This document shows positions 47,719 through 57,112 of a stretch of 64,000 nt of DNA, piece by piece. The stretch is from Campylobacter ornithocola (GTDB lineage: Bacteria; Campylobacterota; Campylobacteria; Campylobacterales; Campylobacteraceae), in assembly GCF_013201605.1 (NCBI RefSeq), contig NZ_CP053848.1, forward strand, positions 1,426,001 through 1,490,000, read 5' to 3'. The first letter of the stretch is position 1; every line of letters begins with the position of its first letter. The notes beneath the pieces are model-generated. The model was given only the letters and a program-made list of their open reading frames with translations. It was not told the origin of the DNA and did no database searches. The position numbers were made by a program, and so were the translations under genes.

Positions 47719-48789
47719 ATGCCAGCTGATTTGAATGATTATTTTAATAAAAAAAACAATCAAAATAACAATAAGCAAAATTTAAATTTTAAAGCTCCAG
47801 AATTTAATTTCAAAGGTTTTGGAAAATTTTCACCACTTATTTATAGCACGATTGCAATTATTTTAGTTTTTGCACTTTTTAAACCTTTTGCAATAGTTAA
47901 CTCAGGGGAAATGGGGATTAAATCTACTACAGGTAAATACAGCCCTACTCCGCTTGAGCCAGGACTTCATTTTTTTATGCCAGTATTACAAAAAATCACG
48001 GTAGTGGATACTAGAGTAAGACAAATCAACTATGCTTCTATTGAAGGTGTAAATGAAAATTTACAAATAGGCTCAGGGGTTGTAAATAAAAATAGCATTT
48101 CAGTACTTGATTCAAGAGGATTGCCCGTATCTATTGATGTAACTGTTCAATATAGACTAAATCCTTTACAAGTTCCTCAAACTATAGCTACTTGGGGGCT
48201 TAACTGGGAAAATAAAATCATCGATCCAGTAGTAAGAGATGTGGTAAGAAATGTAGTAGGTCAATATACAGCAGAAGAACTCCCAACAAATCGTAATACT
48301 ATAGCAGTGCAAATTGATCAAGGTATTAGAAAAACTATAGAAAGTCAGCCAAACGAACCTGCCGAACTTCAAGCAGTTCAACTTAGGGAAATTATCTTAC
48401 CTATAAAGGTAAAAGAGCAAATTGAAAGAGTGCAAATTGCCAAACAAGAAGCTGAAAGAACTAAATATGAGGTAGAACGTGCAAATCAAGAAGCACTCAA
48501 AAAAGCAGCTTTAGCTGAAGGGGAAGCAAATGCAACCATTATTAGTGCTAAAGGTAGAGCAAGTGCGGTTAAAATTGAAGCTGATGCACAAGCATACTCA
48601 AACAGAGAAATAGCAAAAAGTTTAAATAATCCTTTACTTGATTTAAAACAAATCGAAACCCAAAAACAATTTAACGAAGCTCTTAAAGTTAACAAAGATG
48701 CTAAAATTTTCTTAACACCAGGAGGAGCCGTACCAAATATTTGGGTTGATAGTAAAGATAGTAAAAAAACTAGTTCTATGGCAAATTAA
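47719..48789 (+). CDS. SPFH/band 7 (prohibitin-like) membrane protein
   Basis: The 356-residue protein has one membrane helix (about 38-58) and an SPFH domain (about 58-225; NSGEMGIKSTTGKY, PGLHFFMPVLQ), followed by a long coiled coil rich in Ala/Glu/Lys (about 225-300). It resembles prohibitins and HflK/C more than eukaryotic flotillins. Such proteins form large cage-like membrane complexes that modulate FtsH or membrane order. It is followed by two small membrane proteins in the same direction. Confidence 0.9.
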   Translation: MPADLNDYFNKKNNQNNNKQNLNFKAPEFNFKGFGKFSPLIYSTIAIILVFALFKPFAIVNSGEMGIKSTTGKYSPTPLEPGLHFFMPVLQKITVVDTRVRQINYASIEGVNENLQIGSGVVNKNSISVLDSRGLPVSIDVTVQYRLNPLQVPQTIATWGLNWENKIIDPVVRDVVRNVVGQYTAEELPTNRNTIAVQIDQGIRKTIESQPNEPAELQAVQLREIILPIKVKEQIERVQIAKQEAERTKYEVERANQEALKKAALAEGEANATIISAKGRASAVKIEADAQAYSNREIAKSLNNPLLDLKQIETQKQFNEALKVNKDAKIFLTPGGAVPNIWVDSKDSKKTSSMAN

Positions 48790-48814
48790 GCTATTAACTT
48801 ATTAAAGAGTGATA

Positions 48815-49351
48815 ATGAATACCCAATATATCCGAGAGCAAATAATTTTTTACACTACCCATTTGCACTTAATTGATTTTTTACTAATGGCTTTGGTTAT
48901 TTTTTTTTTCATTATCACTTTGTTTATTGCCTTAATTATCAGAAATAAACCCGCTTTTGCTTTTATTGTTATCTTTTTGGGAATTCTATGTTCGGCTAGT
49001 ATTGCTTACTTGGGATATTTTTTAATTGATACTAAAGTTAGGTCAAGAATAGCCAGTTTAGATAATGCTCAATTTTTTGTATATGATAATTCATTAAGTG
49101 TTGATTATAGCTTAACAAATACTTCTAAAAAAAGTTTTAAATATTGTAAAATAAAAATAGAAGTTTTCAAAAAAATAGACAATAATAATACTTTGCAAAA
49201 TATGCTACACGCCTTAAAACCCTTAAGAAGTAAATCAATTACTATAGAAAAAACTATTATACCAAATCAAACTATTAATCTAAAAACCAAATTTTCCGAT
49301 TTTAAAAATGGTCAAGATTTTGATATAAAAATAAATTCAAAGTGTTTTTAA
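48815..49351 (+). CDS. DUF2393-like membrane protein, first copy
   Basis: The 178-residue protein has two N-terminal membrane helices (about 20-45 and 52-75) and a hydrophilic beta-rich tail (about 90-178; NSLSVDYSLTNTSKKSFKYC) that may be periplasmic. I start it at the ATG at 48815 with AAGAG upstream; a GTG at 48809 is possible. A run of ten T at 48900-48909 lies in the first helix codons. It overlaps the next gene as TAATG. Function unknown. Confidence 0.75.
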   Translation: MNTQYIREQIIFYTTHLHLIDFLLMALVIFFFIITLFIALIIRNKPAFAFIVIFLGILCSASIAYLGYFLIDTKVRSRIASLDNAQFFVYDNSLSVDYSLTNTSKKSFKYCKIKIEVFKKIDNNNTLQNMLHALKPLRSKSITIEKTIIPNQTINLKTKFSDFKNGQDFDIKINSKCF

Positions 49352-49881
49352 TGGGATATTTTACTTTTTTTCATATTCTAATTATTATCATTATGCTAGT
49401 CTCTACAGGTTTAACTTGGGTTTTACTTTATTTAAAAGTACAAAACAAAAAATATATGATTATTTTTTGTATAGCTAGTTTTATGCTTGCCTTAATCTTA
49501 ACTATCTCATTACTACTAACCATAGATCAATACACCAAAAAAGCAAGTCTAAGTAATTTTTCAACCTATAGACGCTTAGCGACAGAAAGTATTATAGTAA
49601 AAGGGAGAGTAACTAATGATACCAATTTTAAACTTTCTGAATGTTTTTTAGAACTTAGAATAATTGATGACAATAAAAAACATAACATAAGCGGGGAAAT
49701 CTTTAATCAAGAAAATTTTGATAGCATTAAAAGAGCAAATCAACAGCAAAGAGATGTTTCTTATAATGTGAATATTGCTAAACAATTACCAGGACACACT
49801 TACAAAGACTTTTCGTTTGAGATAGCATTGCCACCTCATTTTCAAAGCTACAAAATATTTAAACAACTAAAATGCAAATAA
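49351..49881 (+). CDS. DUF2393-like membrane protein, second copy
   Basis: The 176-residue protein has the same layout as its neighbour: two N-terminal helices (about 5-27 and 35-58) and a beta-rich tail (ESIIVKGRVTNDTNFKLSEC). The start ATG at 49351 shares one base with the preceding stop, so translation is coupled. The two are distant tandem copies. Function unknown; association with the SPFH complex is only positional. Confidence 0.75.
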   Translation: MGYFTFFHILIIIIMLVSTGLTWVLLYLKVQNKKYMIIFCIASFMLALILTISLLLTIDQYTKKASLSNFSTYRRLATESIIVKGRVTNDTNFKLSECFLELRIIDDNKKHNISGEIFNQENFDSIKRANQQQRDVSYNVNIAKQLPGHTYKDFSFEIALPPHFQSYKIFKQLKCK

Positions 49882-49903
49882 GGATTATTGAATAAAATAA
49901 TCC
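49882..49903. terminator. Weak convergent hairpin
   Basis: An eight-base stem (GGATTATT/AATAATCC) with a six-base loop lies at the junction of the second DUF2393-like gene and purF, covering the purF stop codon. There is no long T-run, so termination is tentative. Confidence 0.35.
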
Positions 49904-51225
49904 CCATTAAAACTAATCAAAGAATATTTTCTTTCATTGCCTATACTTGAAACTAGCTCATCAATATCCAAAAAAATTAAACTATCAGCACCGGTATATT
50001 CTCTAACTTCCTCAATATTTTTATTAGCTGAAATTAGTTCTTCAAAAGTAGGAGTATCTATACCATAAATATCAGGGAATTTAATTTCGGGACAAGCTAT
50101 AGCCAAATGAATTTTTCTAGCACCCGCTTGCTTCAAAAGTGCAATGATTTTTTTGGAAGTTGTACCTCTTACAACACTATCATCAATCACAACTATATCT
50201 TTATCTTCTAAAACTTTTTTCATAGGGTTTAATTTGAGTTTTACTTTTAAATTTCTCATTTCTTGAGTTGGCTCTATAAAGGTTCTACCCACATAGTGAT
50301 TTCTTACTATTGCCATTTCAAGTGGAATTTTCAAATACTGTGCAAAGCCTATAGCAGCACTTACACCACTATCTGGAACAGGTACTACAAAATCTACCTT
50401 TTCTTTAAATTTCTTAGCTAAAGTTTCACCCATTTTTTTGCGTACTTCATATACACTTTTACCTTCTATAATACTATCAGGTCTAGCAAAATAAATATAT
50501 TCAAATGCACAAATCCTTGGATCTACTTGATCAAAAATTTGAATGCTTTCAAACTCATCACTTCCTTGAGTAAAAATTAACATTTCACCCGGTTTGACAT
50601 CACGAACAAATTCAGCTTCTATCAAATCAAAAGCACAAGTTTCGCTTGCGACAATATATCCACCATCTTTTAATCTTCCTAAAGACAAAGGTCTTACACC
50701 ATAAGGATCTCTTACCACAAAAAGCTTATTTTTACTAGCTAGCATAAAGCAATATGCACCTTTGCTTTGCATCAAGCTTTCTACAAACCTATCTTTTAAA
50801 GTTTCTTTTTTGCTTTTTGCTATTAAATGTACCACATTTTCTGTATCCATATTTGAATGAAAAATAGCCCCATTATCAATCAGCTCTTTTCTAACTTCTT
50901 CTTTATTAATCAAATTCCCATTATGCACTAAAGAAATATCTCCTAAAGAACAAGTAGCTGTAACAGGCTGTGCATCATGTAAAGAAGAATTTCCTGCTGT
51001 AGAATAACGATTATGTCCTATGGCTATCTCTCCTTTTAAGTTTGCTAAAATTTGAGTATTAAAAATTTGCCCCACTTCTCCTCTAGCTTTATGAGTCTTG
51101 ATATTTAAGCCATCACTTACACTAATCCCACTTGCTTCTTGACCACGATGTTGCATAGCAAATAAAGCATAATATGCCACCGTACTTGCATTTTTTGAAT
51201 TAATTACCCCAACTACTGCACACAT
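49885..51225 (-). CDS. purF: Amidophosphoribosyltransferase
   Basis: The 446-residue enzyme performs the first committed step of purine synthesis. It starts MCAVVGVINSKNAS, where Cys2 becomes the N-terminal nucleophile of the glutaminase domain; GHNRYSTAG and NGNLIN follow. The PRPP site is VVIDDSVVRGTTSKKII in the second domain. There is no Fe-S cluster cysteine set as in the Bacillus enzyme that I can confirm. It follows dapB directly. Confidence 0.96.
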   Translation of the reverse strand: MCAVVGVINSKNASTVAYYALFAMQHRGQEASGISVSDGLNIKTHKARGEVGQIFNTQILANLKGEIAIGHNRYSTAGNSSLHDAQPVTATCSLGDISLVHNGNLINKEEVRKELIDNGAIFHSNMDTENVVHLIAKSKKETLKDRFVESLMQSKGAYCFMLASKNKLFVVRDPYGVRPLSLGRLKDGGYIVASETCAFDLIEAEFVRDVKPGEMLIFTQGSDEFESIQIFDQVDPRICAFEYIYFARPDSIIEGKSVYEVRKKMGETLAKKFKEKVDFVVPVPDSGVSAAIGFAQYLKIPLEMAIVRNHYVGRTFIEPTQEMRNLKVKLKLNPMKKVLEDKDIVVIDDSVVRGTTSKKIIALLKQAGARKIHLAIACPEIKFPDIYGIDTPTFEELISANKNIEEVREYTGADSLIFLDIDELVSSIGNERKYSLISFNGDYFIQ

Positions 51226-51954
51226 TTAAATTCCTAAACAATCATCTATATCATACAAACCATTTTCTTGAGAAACTAGCCATTTTGCACACTTTATCGC
51301 ACCTTTTGCAAAAGTTGCTCTTGAAGTAGCCGTATGACTTAACTCTATAAATTCACCTTCGTTATAAAAGCCAACCCTATGTGAACCTACTATATCTCCA
51401 CCTCTTAAACTCATAACCGCAATCTCATCTTTGCTTCTTTGCCCAATAATACCATCTCTCCCACTTACTCTAACCTTTTCTAAATCCAATTTTCTGGCCT
51501 TAGCAACATTTTGAGCTAAAGTTATAGCAGTACCACTTGGAGCATCTTTCTTCTTATTGTGGTGCATTTCAAGTATTTCTATATCAAAATCCCCTAAAGT
51601 CTCACTCGCTAAATACGAAAGTTTTTTTAATATAGCCACGCCCAAAGACATATTAGTTGCATAAAGAATAGGCATAGTAATGCTTGCACTTTGCATTAAC
51701 TCATTTTGCTTAATATCTAAGCCTGTAGTACCTATCACCAAAGGTTTGGGGTTACTTCTTGCGTATAAAAGCAAATCTTCACAACCCTTTGGGGTAGAAA
51801 AATCAATAATCACATCGCATTTATTAAAAAAATCTTCATAATTTGACCCCTGATCAAACAACGCAGTAACTTTTGCTTGTTTATCATCTTCTAGACAAAG
51901 TCTTATTTGAGTACCCATGCGTCCATTGCTTCCATGAATTCCAATGTTAATCAT
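51226..51954 (-). CDS. dapB: 4-hydroxy-tetrahydrodipicolinate reductase
   Basis: The 242-residue NAD(P)H enzyme of lysine and diaminopimelate synthesis has the [15 protein letters not shown] nucleotide-binding motif and the catalytic [15 protein letters not shown] segment. Its product feeds lysA (5740-6945). It is first in dapB-purF, with the promoter probably in the 51955-52050 gap. Confidence 0.96.
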   Translation of the reverse strand: MINIGIHGSNGRMGTQIRLCLEDDKQAKVTALFDQGSNYEDFFNKCDVIIDFSTPKGCEDLLLYARSNPKPLVIGTTGLDIKQNELMQSASITMPILYATNMSLGVAILKKLSYLASETLGDFDIEILEMHHNKKKDAPSGTAITLAQNVAKARKLDLEKVRVSGRDGIIGQRSKDEIAVMSLRGGDIVGSHRVGFYNEGEFIELSHTATSRATFAKGAIKCAKWLVSQENGLYDIDDCLGI

Positions 51955-52050
51955 TTTTAAAATCTACCTTTTTAAAATTTGGAAAATTGTAGCGTTTATT
52001 TATTTAAAAGCAAATAACATTACAGATAAAATACTTTTAATGGTAGAAAG

Positions 52051-52074
52051 TTAAAGATTCTTAAGAATCTTTAA
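52051..52074 (-). terminator. 24-base palindrome after trxB, probable terminator
   Basis: TTAAAGATTCTT/AAGAATCTTTAA is a perfect 24-base palindrome starting three bases after the trxB stop. As RNA it would fold with a small loop at its centre; the following minus-strand sequence has only a short T-rich stretch. The near-zero loop leaves protein binding as an alternative. Confidence 0.5.
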
Positions 52075-52077
52075 AAA

Positions 52078-53016
52078 TTAGTGTAGATTTTCAATATAGC
52101 TTAAAGCACTTAAAGCTGCTACAGCACCATCACCCGCTGCACATATTACTTGTTTTGGAGCATCTTTTCTTAAATCACCTGCTGCAAATAATCCCGCGAT
52201 ATTAGTTTGCATTTTAAGATCAACACTCACTTGACCACCATCTTCCATGGCACACAAAAACTCACCATTGTCTTGTTTTAAAATTTCATTTCTCACATTT
52301 AATCCAACAAAGGTGAATATTCCAGGTACATCAAGCTCTCTTTTAGAACCATCATTAAACACTATCTTAACTTTATTAACTCCCATATTATCACCACAAA
52401 CCTCATCAACAACCGCATTTGTGATTAATTCTATTTTTTCATTATTTTTTACTTTTTCAACTGTTGAAGGCGCTGCTCTAAATTCATCTCTTCTGTGGAT
52501 CAAATACACTTTTGAACAAATATTAGCTAGATATAATGCCTCTTCTAAAGCAGTATCACCACCGCCTAAAACAGCTACTTCTTTATTCTTATAAAAAAAA
52601 CCATCGCAAGTTGCACAAGTACTCACACCTTTACCAAAAAACTCATTTTCACCTTTAAAACCCGCACGACGTGGCGTAGAACCTGTACAAACAATAACAG
52701 CTTTTGCTTGCTCATTTTTTCCACCTTCTAATTTTATATTAAAACTTCCATCAGCATTTTTGCTAATTTGTTCCACACCTACCATTTCGTGTTTTAAACC
52801 AAAACGCATACATTGCTCATTCCAAGGAGCCATAAAAGAAATTCCATCTAAAACTTGAGCAACCCCTGGATAATTTTCAATTTCTGAACTTGAAGTAATC
52901 TGTCCACCAGGCATGCCTTTTTCAAACATTACAACATTTTTTAACCCACCTCTAGTAGCGTACAAACCAGCACTTAAACCCGCAGGTCCACCACCTATAA
53001 TAGCTAAATCTAACAT
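52078..53016 (-). CDS. trxB: Thioredoxin reductase
   Basis: The 312-residue FAD/NADPH enzyme has [13 protein letters not shown] (FAD), the redox CATC pair in [27 protein letters not shown] (NADPH) and LFAAGDLR. It reduces TrxA encoded 118 bases upstream. It has its own terminator-like palindrome downstream. Confidence 0.96.
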   Translation of the reverse strand: MLDLAIIGGGPAGLSAGLYATRGGLKNVVMFEKGMPGGQITSSSEIENYPGVAQVLDGISFMAPWNEQCMRFGLKHEMVGVEQISKNADGSFNIKLEGGKNEQAKAVIVCTGSTPRRAGFKGENEFFGKGVSTCATCDGFFYKNKEVAVLGGGDTALEEALYLANICSKVYLIHRRDEFRAAPSTVEKVKNNEKIELITNAVVDEVCGDNMGVNKVKIVFNDGSKRELDVPGIFTFVGLNVRNEILKQDNGEFLCAMEDGGQVSVDLKMQTNIAGLFAAGDLRKDAPKQVICAAGDGAVAALSALSYIENLH

Positions 53017-53093
53017 AATATTTTCCTTGTAGTTTTATTTATAGGTATTATACAAATTTTTCTTTAATTATAAATAATAAAAATTATCAAATA

Positions 53094-53129
53094 ATAAAAA
53101 ATATGAAGAAAAGCCACAAAAAGTGGCTT
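53094..53129 (-). terminator. Terminator after trxA
   Basis: A seven-base stem AAGCCAC/GTGGCTT (53111-53117 with 53123-53129), five-base loop, begins five bases after the trxA stop and is followed on the minus strand by T-rich sequence including a six-T run. Confidence 0.6.
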
Positions 53130-53133
53130 AAGA

Positions 53134-53448
53134 TTATAAAAGTGAGTTTAGTTTATCTGCCAAAGCTTGTTTTGATTGAGCACCAACTAGCTGATCAACC
53201 ACTTCACCATCTTTAAAGAAAATGATAGTTGGGATAGATCTTACACCAAATTGTGCAGCTAAATCACCTTGCTCATCTGTATTTACTTTACAAATTTTAG
53301 CCTTACCATCAAAATCATTTGCAAGTTCATCAATTACTGGAGCAAGCATTCTACAAGGTCCACACCATGGAGCCCAAAAATCTACTAAAGCTACGCCTTC
53401 TTTTGCTTGTGCAAAATTTTCTGTAGTTAAATCTATATATTTTCCCAT
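53134..53448 (-). CDS. trxA: Thioredoxin
   Basis: The 104-residue thioredoxin has the active site in [14 protein letters not shown] and the cis-proline in [10 protein letters not shown]. It donates electrons to reductases and to peroxiredoxins such as Bcp (46029-46490). The gene has a 50-base gap from the YraN gene and its own terminator. Confidence 0.97.
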   Translation of the reverse strand: MGKYIDLTTENFAQAKEGVALVDFWAPWCGPCRMLAPVIDELANDFDGKAKICKVNTDEQGDLAAQFGVRSIPTIIFFKDGEVVDQLVGAQSKQALADKLNSLL

Positions 53449-53498
53449 TTTTTCTCCTTTATTTTTTCACATTTTATTAAATTAGAATAAATATTCTC

Positions 53499-53837
53499 TT
53501 AATAACCAATGTTCTCTAAAAGTTTTATATCATTTTTATATACACAAAGTAAATCTATTTGAAAATTCGCATCGCTTTTATGTTTCATAAAGTAATACTC
53601 TATAGTTTTGATGATTTTATTGTATTTTTTATTATCTAGTCTATATGCTACTTCATAATTTCCTTGCGTACTTTTAACTTCAACAAAATGCAAAATTCTA
53701 TCTTTTTTAGCAATAATATCGATTTCTCCAAATTTAGAATGAAAATTCCTTTTTAAAATTTCAAAACCTTGAGTTTTTAAATATTCGCACGCTAAATCCT
53801 CTCCTTTTTTACCGAAAAGATACTCCATAAGTGCCAT
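53499..53837 (-). CDS. YraN/UPF0102 family nuclease-fold protein
   Basis: The 112-residue protein has the Holliday-junction-resolvase-like core: GKKGEDLACEYL, KFGEIDIIAKKD and FVEVKSTQGN, the E...D...ExK pattern of a nuclease active site. Its biological role is not established. Its start touches the hom stop. Confidence 0.9.
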   Translation of the reverse strand: MALMEYLFGKKGEDLACEYLKTQGFEILKRNFHSKFGEIDIIAKKDRILHFVEVKSTQGNYEVAYRLDNKKYNKIIKTIEYYFMKHKSDANFQIDLLCVYKNDIKLLENIGY

Positions 53838-55090
53838 TAATCTTCTATTCTCATCATAAAAACATCATCTTTTACAAATTCTTGTTCTCTGAGCCTTTGA
53901 GTTAAAATTTGTATATTTTTTTCATAAGTTTGATGAGTGATGAAAAATAAAGTACTATAATCTTGCTTTTCTTTTTTAGGCTTTTGCAAAAAAGTATCGA
54001 TTGAAATTTGATGTTCACTCATTAAGTGTGTAATTTTTGATAAAACTCCTATTTTATCTAAAACTTTTAATCTTAAATAATATCTTGTATAAATTTCATC
54101 TTTATTTAAAAGTTCATAAGAAGTATCATTTAAATACCCAAAAATAGCGCTATTTTTTTCTTTTCTTGCTATATCGATTAAATCTGCTATAACAGCACTT
54201 GCAGTTGCCTTACCGCCTGCTCCTGGACCATAATACAAACTTTCACCCAAAACATCCCCATCAACACTAATAGCATTCATCACTCCATCAACTTTTGCCA
54301 ACATTTTATCTTTATTTAGCATAACAGGATGAACCCTTAGTTCTATTTTTTCATCTTTAATCTTAGCAATACCCAAATGCTTTATAGTGTATTCAAATTC
54401 CTTTGCAAAATAAATATCTTCATCACTTACCTTGCTAACACCCTCAATCAAGATATCTTCAGGCTTTACTCTTAATCCATAAGCAATATTTGCTAAAATT
54501 AAAAGCTTATGTGCTGCATCAAAACCTTCTATATCAAAAGTGGGATCAGCTTCAGCATATCCTAAGTCTTGTGCTTTTTTTAATACCTCTTGAAATTTAG
54601 CACTATCTTCAGTCATTTTACTTAAAATATAATTACTTGTACCATTTAAAATGCCTTTAATAGAAACAATATTATTAGCACTTAAACCCTCTTTTAAAAT
54701 TTTAATAATAGGAATTCCACCTGCTACACTTGCCTCGTATCCAAAAGCCGTATCTTGTGCTAATTTTTCAAGCTCACAGCGGTGATAAGCAAGCAAAGCT
54801 TTATTAGCAGTTACTACTGATTTTTTTCTTTTTAAAATCTTTGAAATAATCTCAAAAGGCAAATCAATACCACCCATTAACTCCACAAACACGTCAATAT
54901 CTTCACGTTCTAAAACTTCATCAATATCATTTACTATAGGAATCAATGCATTTGGTTTTAGACTTCTTGCTAAAGCAATTACTGGAATAATTTCTTCATT
55001 ACATCTTGCTTTAATTAAATCTTGATTTTTTAACAAAGTTTCTACAACAGCACTTCCTACCGTGCCATAGCCTAAAATTGCGATTTTCAT
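53837..55090 (-). CDS. hom: Homoserine dehydrogenase
   Basis: The 417-residue enzyme reduces aspartate semialdehyde to homoserine for threonine and methionine. It has the N-terminal GYGTVGSAVVETLL dinucleotide motif, the GGIPIIKILKEGLSAN catalytic region, the FDIEGFDAAHKLLILA segment and a C-terminal ACT domain (about 340-417), suggesting threonine feedback. It follows the aminotransferase by one base. Confidence 0.96.
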   Translation of the reverse strand: MKIAILGYGTVGSAVVETLLKNQDLIKARCNEEIIPVIALARSLKPNALIPIVNDIDEVLEREDIDVFVELMGGIDLPFEIISKILKRKKSVVTANKALLAYHRCELEKLAQDTAFGYEASVAGGIPIIKILKEGLSANNIVSIKGILNGTSNYILSKMTEDSAKFQEVLKKAQDLGYAEADPTFDIEGFDAAHKLLILANIAYGLRVKPEDILIEGVSKVSDEDIYFAKEFEYTIKHLGIAKIKDEKIELRVHPVMLNKDKMLAKVDGVMNAISVDGDVLGESLYYGPGAGGKATASAVIADLIDIARKEKNSAIFGYLNDTSYELLNKDEIYTRYYLRLKVLDKIGVLSKITHLMSEHQISIDTFLQKPKKEKQDYSTLFFITHQTYEKNIQILTQRLREQEFVKDDVFMMRIED

Positions 55091-55091
55091 T

Positions 55092-56294
55092 TTATTCTCT
55101 TAAATATTTTTTTATATTTCTTGCTGCTTGACGAATGCGGTTTTCATTTTCAATTAAAGCTATTCTAACATACCCATTACCCGCTTCACCAAAGCCAACT
55201 CCAGGACTTACCGCCACATTTGCTTTTTGTAAAAGTTGTTTAGAAAATTCCATGCTACCAAGATGAGCTTTACTTTGAGGAAGTTTTGCCCAAACAAACA
55301 TACTTGCATTAGGTTTTTTTAGCTCCCATCCTGCTTGATAAAATGAGTCAAGCAAGACTTCCAATCTTTTTGCATAAGTTGCCTTAATCTCTTCAACGCA
55401 AGCTTGATCTCCATCTAAAGCTATAGTAGCAGCAACTTGTATAGGAGTATACATACCATAATCAAACCAAGATTTGATTTTTTTTAAAGCTGCAATTAAG
55501 CGTTTATTGCCCACCACAAAGCCCACACGCCAACCTGCCATATTATAAGACTTTGAAAGTGTATAAGTTTCTACTGCTACATCTTTAGCACCTTCAACTT
55601 CAAAAATCGAAGGAGTTTTATAAGAACCAAAAGTTAAGTCCGCATAAGCAATATCAGAAATAATATAAAATCTTTCTTTTTTTGCCATAGCAACCAATCT
55701 CTCATAAAAACTTTTTTCCACTGTAACTGTTGTAGGATTATGCGGAAAATTTACCACTACATATTTTGGACGCGGAATGCTTTCATGTAGTGTTTTTTGT
55801 AAATTTTCAAAAAAAGTATTTTCATTTAATTCATAATTTTCATTAAAATCAAAATTCATAGTTGCTACATTACCACCTGCTATGATAAAAGCTTGAGTAT
55901 GTATAGGATAAGCAGGTGTAGGTACAATAGCTACATCTCCTGGGTTAATCACAGCTCTTGCTAAATTTACAAAACCCTCTTTAGAACCCATCGTTGCAAC
56001 TACTTCACTTTCAGGATCTAAATCAACATCATATTTTCTTTTATACCAATTACAAATTGCAAGTCTTAGTTTATAAATTCCACTCGAAGCAGAATAACCT
56101 GAAGTTTTGTCTTTATTTGCACTTTCACAAAGTTTATCTATAATATGTTGAGGAGTTTTGCCATCAGGATTCCCCATAGAAAAATCTATTATATCCTCCC
56201 CCGCTCTTCTTGCTGCCATTTTAATCGCATTAACTTCAGCAAAAACATAATTTGGAAGTCTTTCTATGGTATTAAAATGAATTTCTTCAAACAT
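55092..56294 (-). CDS. PLP-dependent class I/II aminotransferase
   Basis: The 400-residue aminotransferase has the DFSMGNPDGKTP start motif, NFPHNPTTVTV, SDIAYADL and the PLP lysine in YTLSKSYNMAGWRVGF. It looks most like AlaC/YfdZ or diaminopimelate-type enzymes used with pyruvate, glutamate or aspartate. Position one base from hom suggests an aspartate-family role. I do not assign a substrate. Confidence 0.88.
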   Translation of the reverse strand: MFEEIHFNTIERLPNYVFAEVNAIKMAARRAGEDIIDFSMGNPDGKTPQHIIDKLCESANKDKTSGYSASSGIYKLRLAICNWYKRKYDVDLDPESEVVATMGSKEGFVNLARAVINPGDVAIVPTPAYPIHTQAFIIAGGNVATMNFDFNENYELNENTFFENLQKTLHESIPRPKYVVVNFPHNPTTVTVEKSFYERLVAMAKKERFYIISDIAYADLTFGSYKTPSIFEVEGAKDVAVETYTLSKSYNMAGWRVGFVVGNKRLIAALKKIKSWFDYGMYTPIQVAATIALDGDQACVEEIKATYAKRLEVLLDSFYQAGWELKKPNASMFVWAKLPQSKAHLGSMEFSKQLLQKANVAVSPGVGFGEAGNGYVRIALIENENRIRQAARNIKKYLRE

Positions 56295-56305
56295 TGTCCA
56301 TCCTT

Positions 56306-57112
56306 TTAGCGTCTTAAGTAAATTTTTAAACCCCTTTTTATATTATCAAGGCTAAACATATCCCCTATAATAGCATATTTTGCGCCCAATGGTATATTTA
56401 CATTTACCTCATTTTGCTTATGTGTATTTTCTACACCTTGAATAAAATTTAAATTTTTATCTAAAAACTGAATTTTACAAAACCAAGAGTCAAGATTGTG
56501 TGCACTAAGTTCCATACTTTTTGCACCTTGCAAATCAATAATATATTCTCTTAAAGGTTTGTTTAATTGAGTAATGGTATTTAATGGAATTTGAGTATTG
56601 ACTTTAGGTTTTGCTTTTGAAAAATCTAGCTCATATTCATAATTTAACTCTGAAATTTTATAAATATCTTTAATAAAAACAGAACTACCCAACAAAGCCT
56701 TATAAAAAACTCCTGGATCAAGCATATACTGAGAATCTACAGCTAGCTTATATGTGATATAGTTTTCCCTTAAAGTTAATTCAGTTGGTATAAAATAAAT
56801 ATAACCTAGTTCATTTAAAGTATCATTAATCGTCTTAAAAAATAAAACAGAATCAGCTTGGGCTTTAAAACTAAAAGTTAAAGTTTTTGGCTCATTTAAT
56901 ATAAAATTTGCCAAAGAATTGGTTTTTAAAATTTGAGAAATAGTGTAAATATCTACATTTCCGCGCTCATCTTTATAATCATTTCTTGCAAACAAAAGTT
57001 CCAATTGCGCATCTTTAGAATTATCATTAACAATATGCTTAGCAACTTCTAAAGCACTTAGCGCAAAAGCATTAAAAGTAAAAAAAATGGAAAATATTAA
57101 AATTCTTACCAT
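56306..57112 (-). CDS. Conserved periplasmic protein of unknown function
   Basis: The 268-residue protein has a signal peptide (about 1-18, ending FNAFA) and no membrane helix afterwards. It looks beta-rich, with no motif I recognise. It overlaps the RodZ-like gene upstream by seven bases and is co-directional with it, so it may work with that envelope protein. In C. jejuni I recall the same neighbour pair. Confidence 0.7.
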   Translation of the reverse strand: MVRILIFSIFFTFNAFALSALEVAKHIVNDNSKDAQLELLFARNDYKDERGNVDIYTISQILKTNSLANFILNEPKTLTFSFKAQADSVLFFKTINDTLNELGYIYFIPTELTLRENYITYKLAVDSQYMLDPGVFYKALLGSSVFIKDIYKISELNYEYELDFSKAKPKVNTQIPLNTITQLNKPLREYIIDLQGAKSMELSAHNLDSWFCKIQFLDKNLNFIQGVENTHKQNEVNVNIPLGAKYAIIGDMFSLDNIKRGLKIYLRR

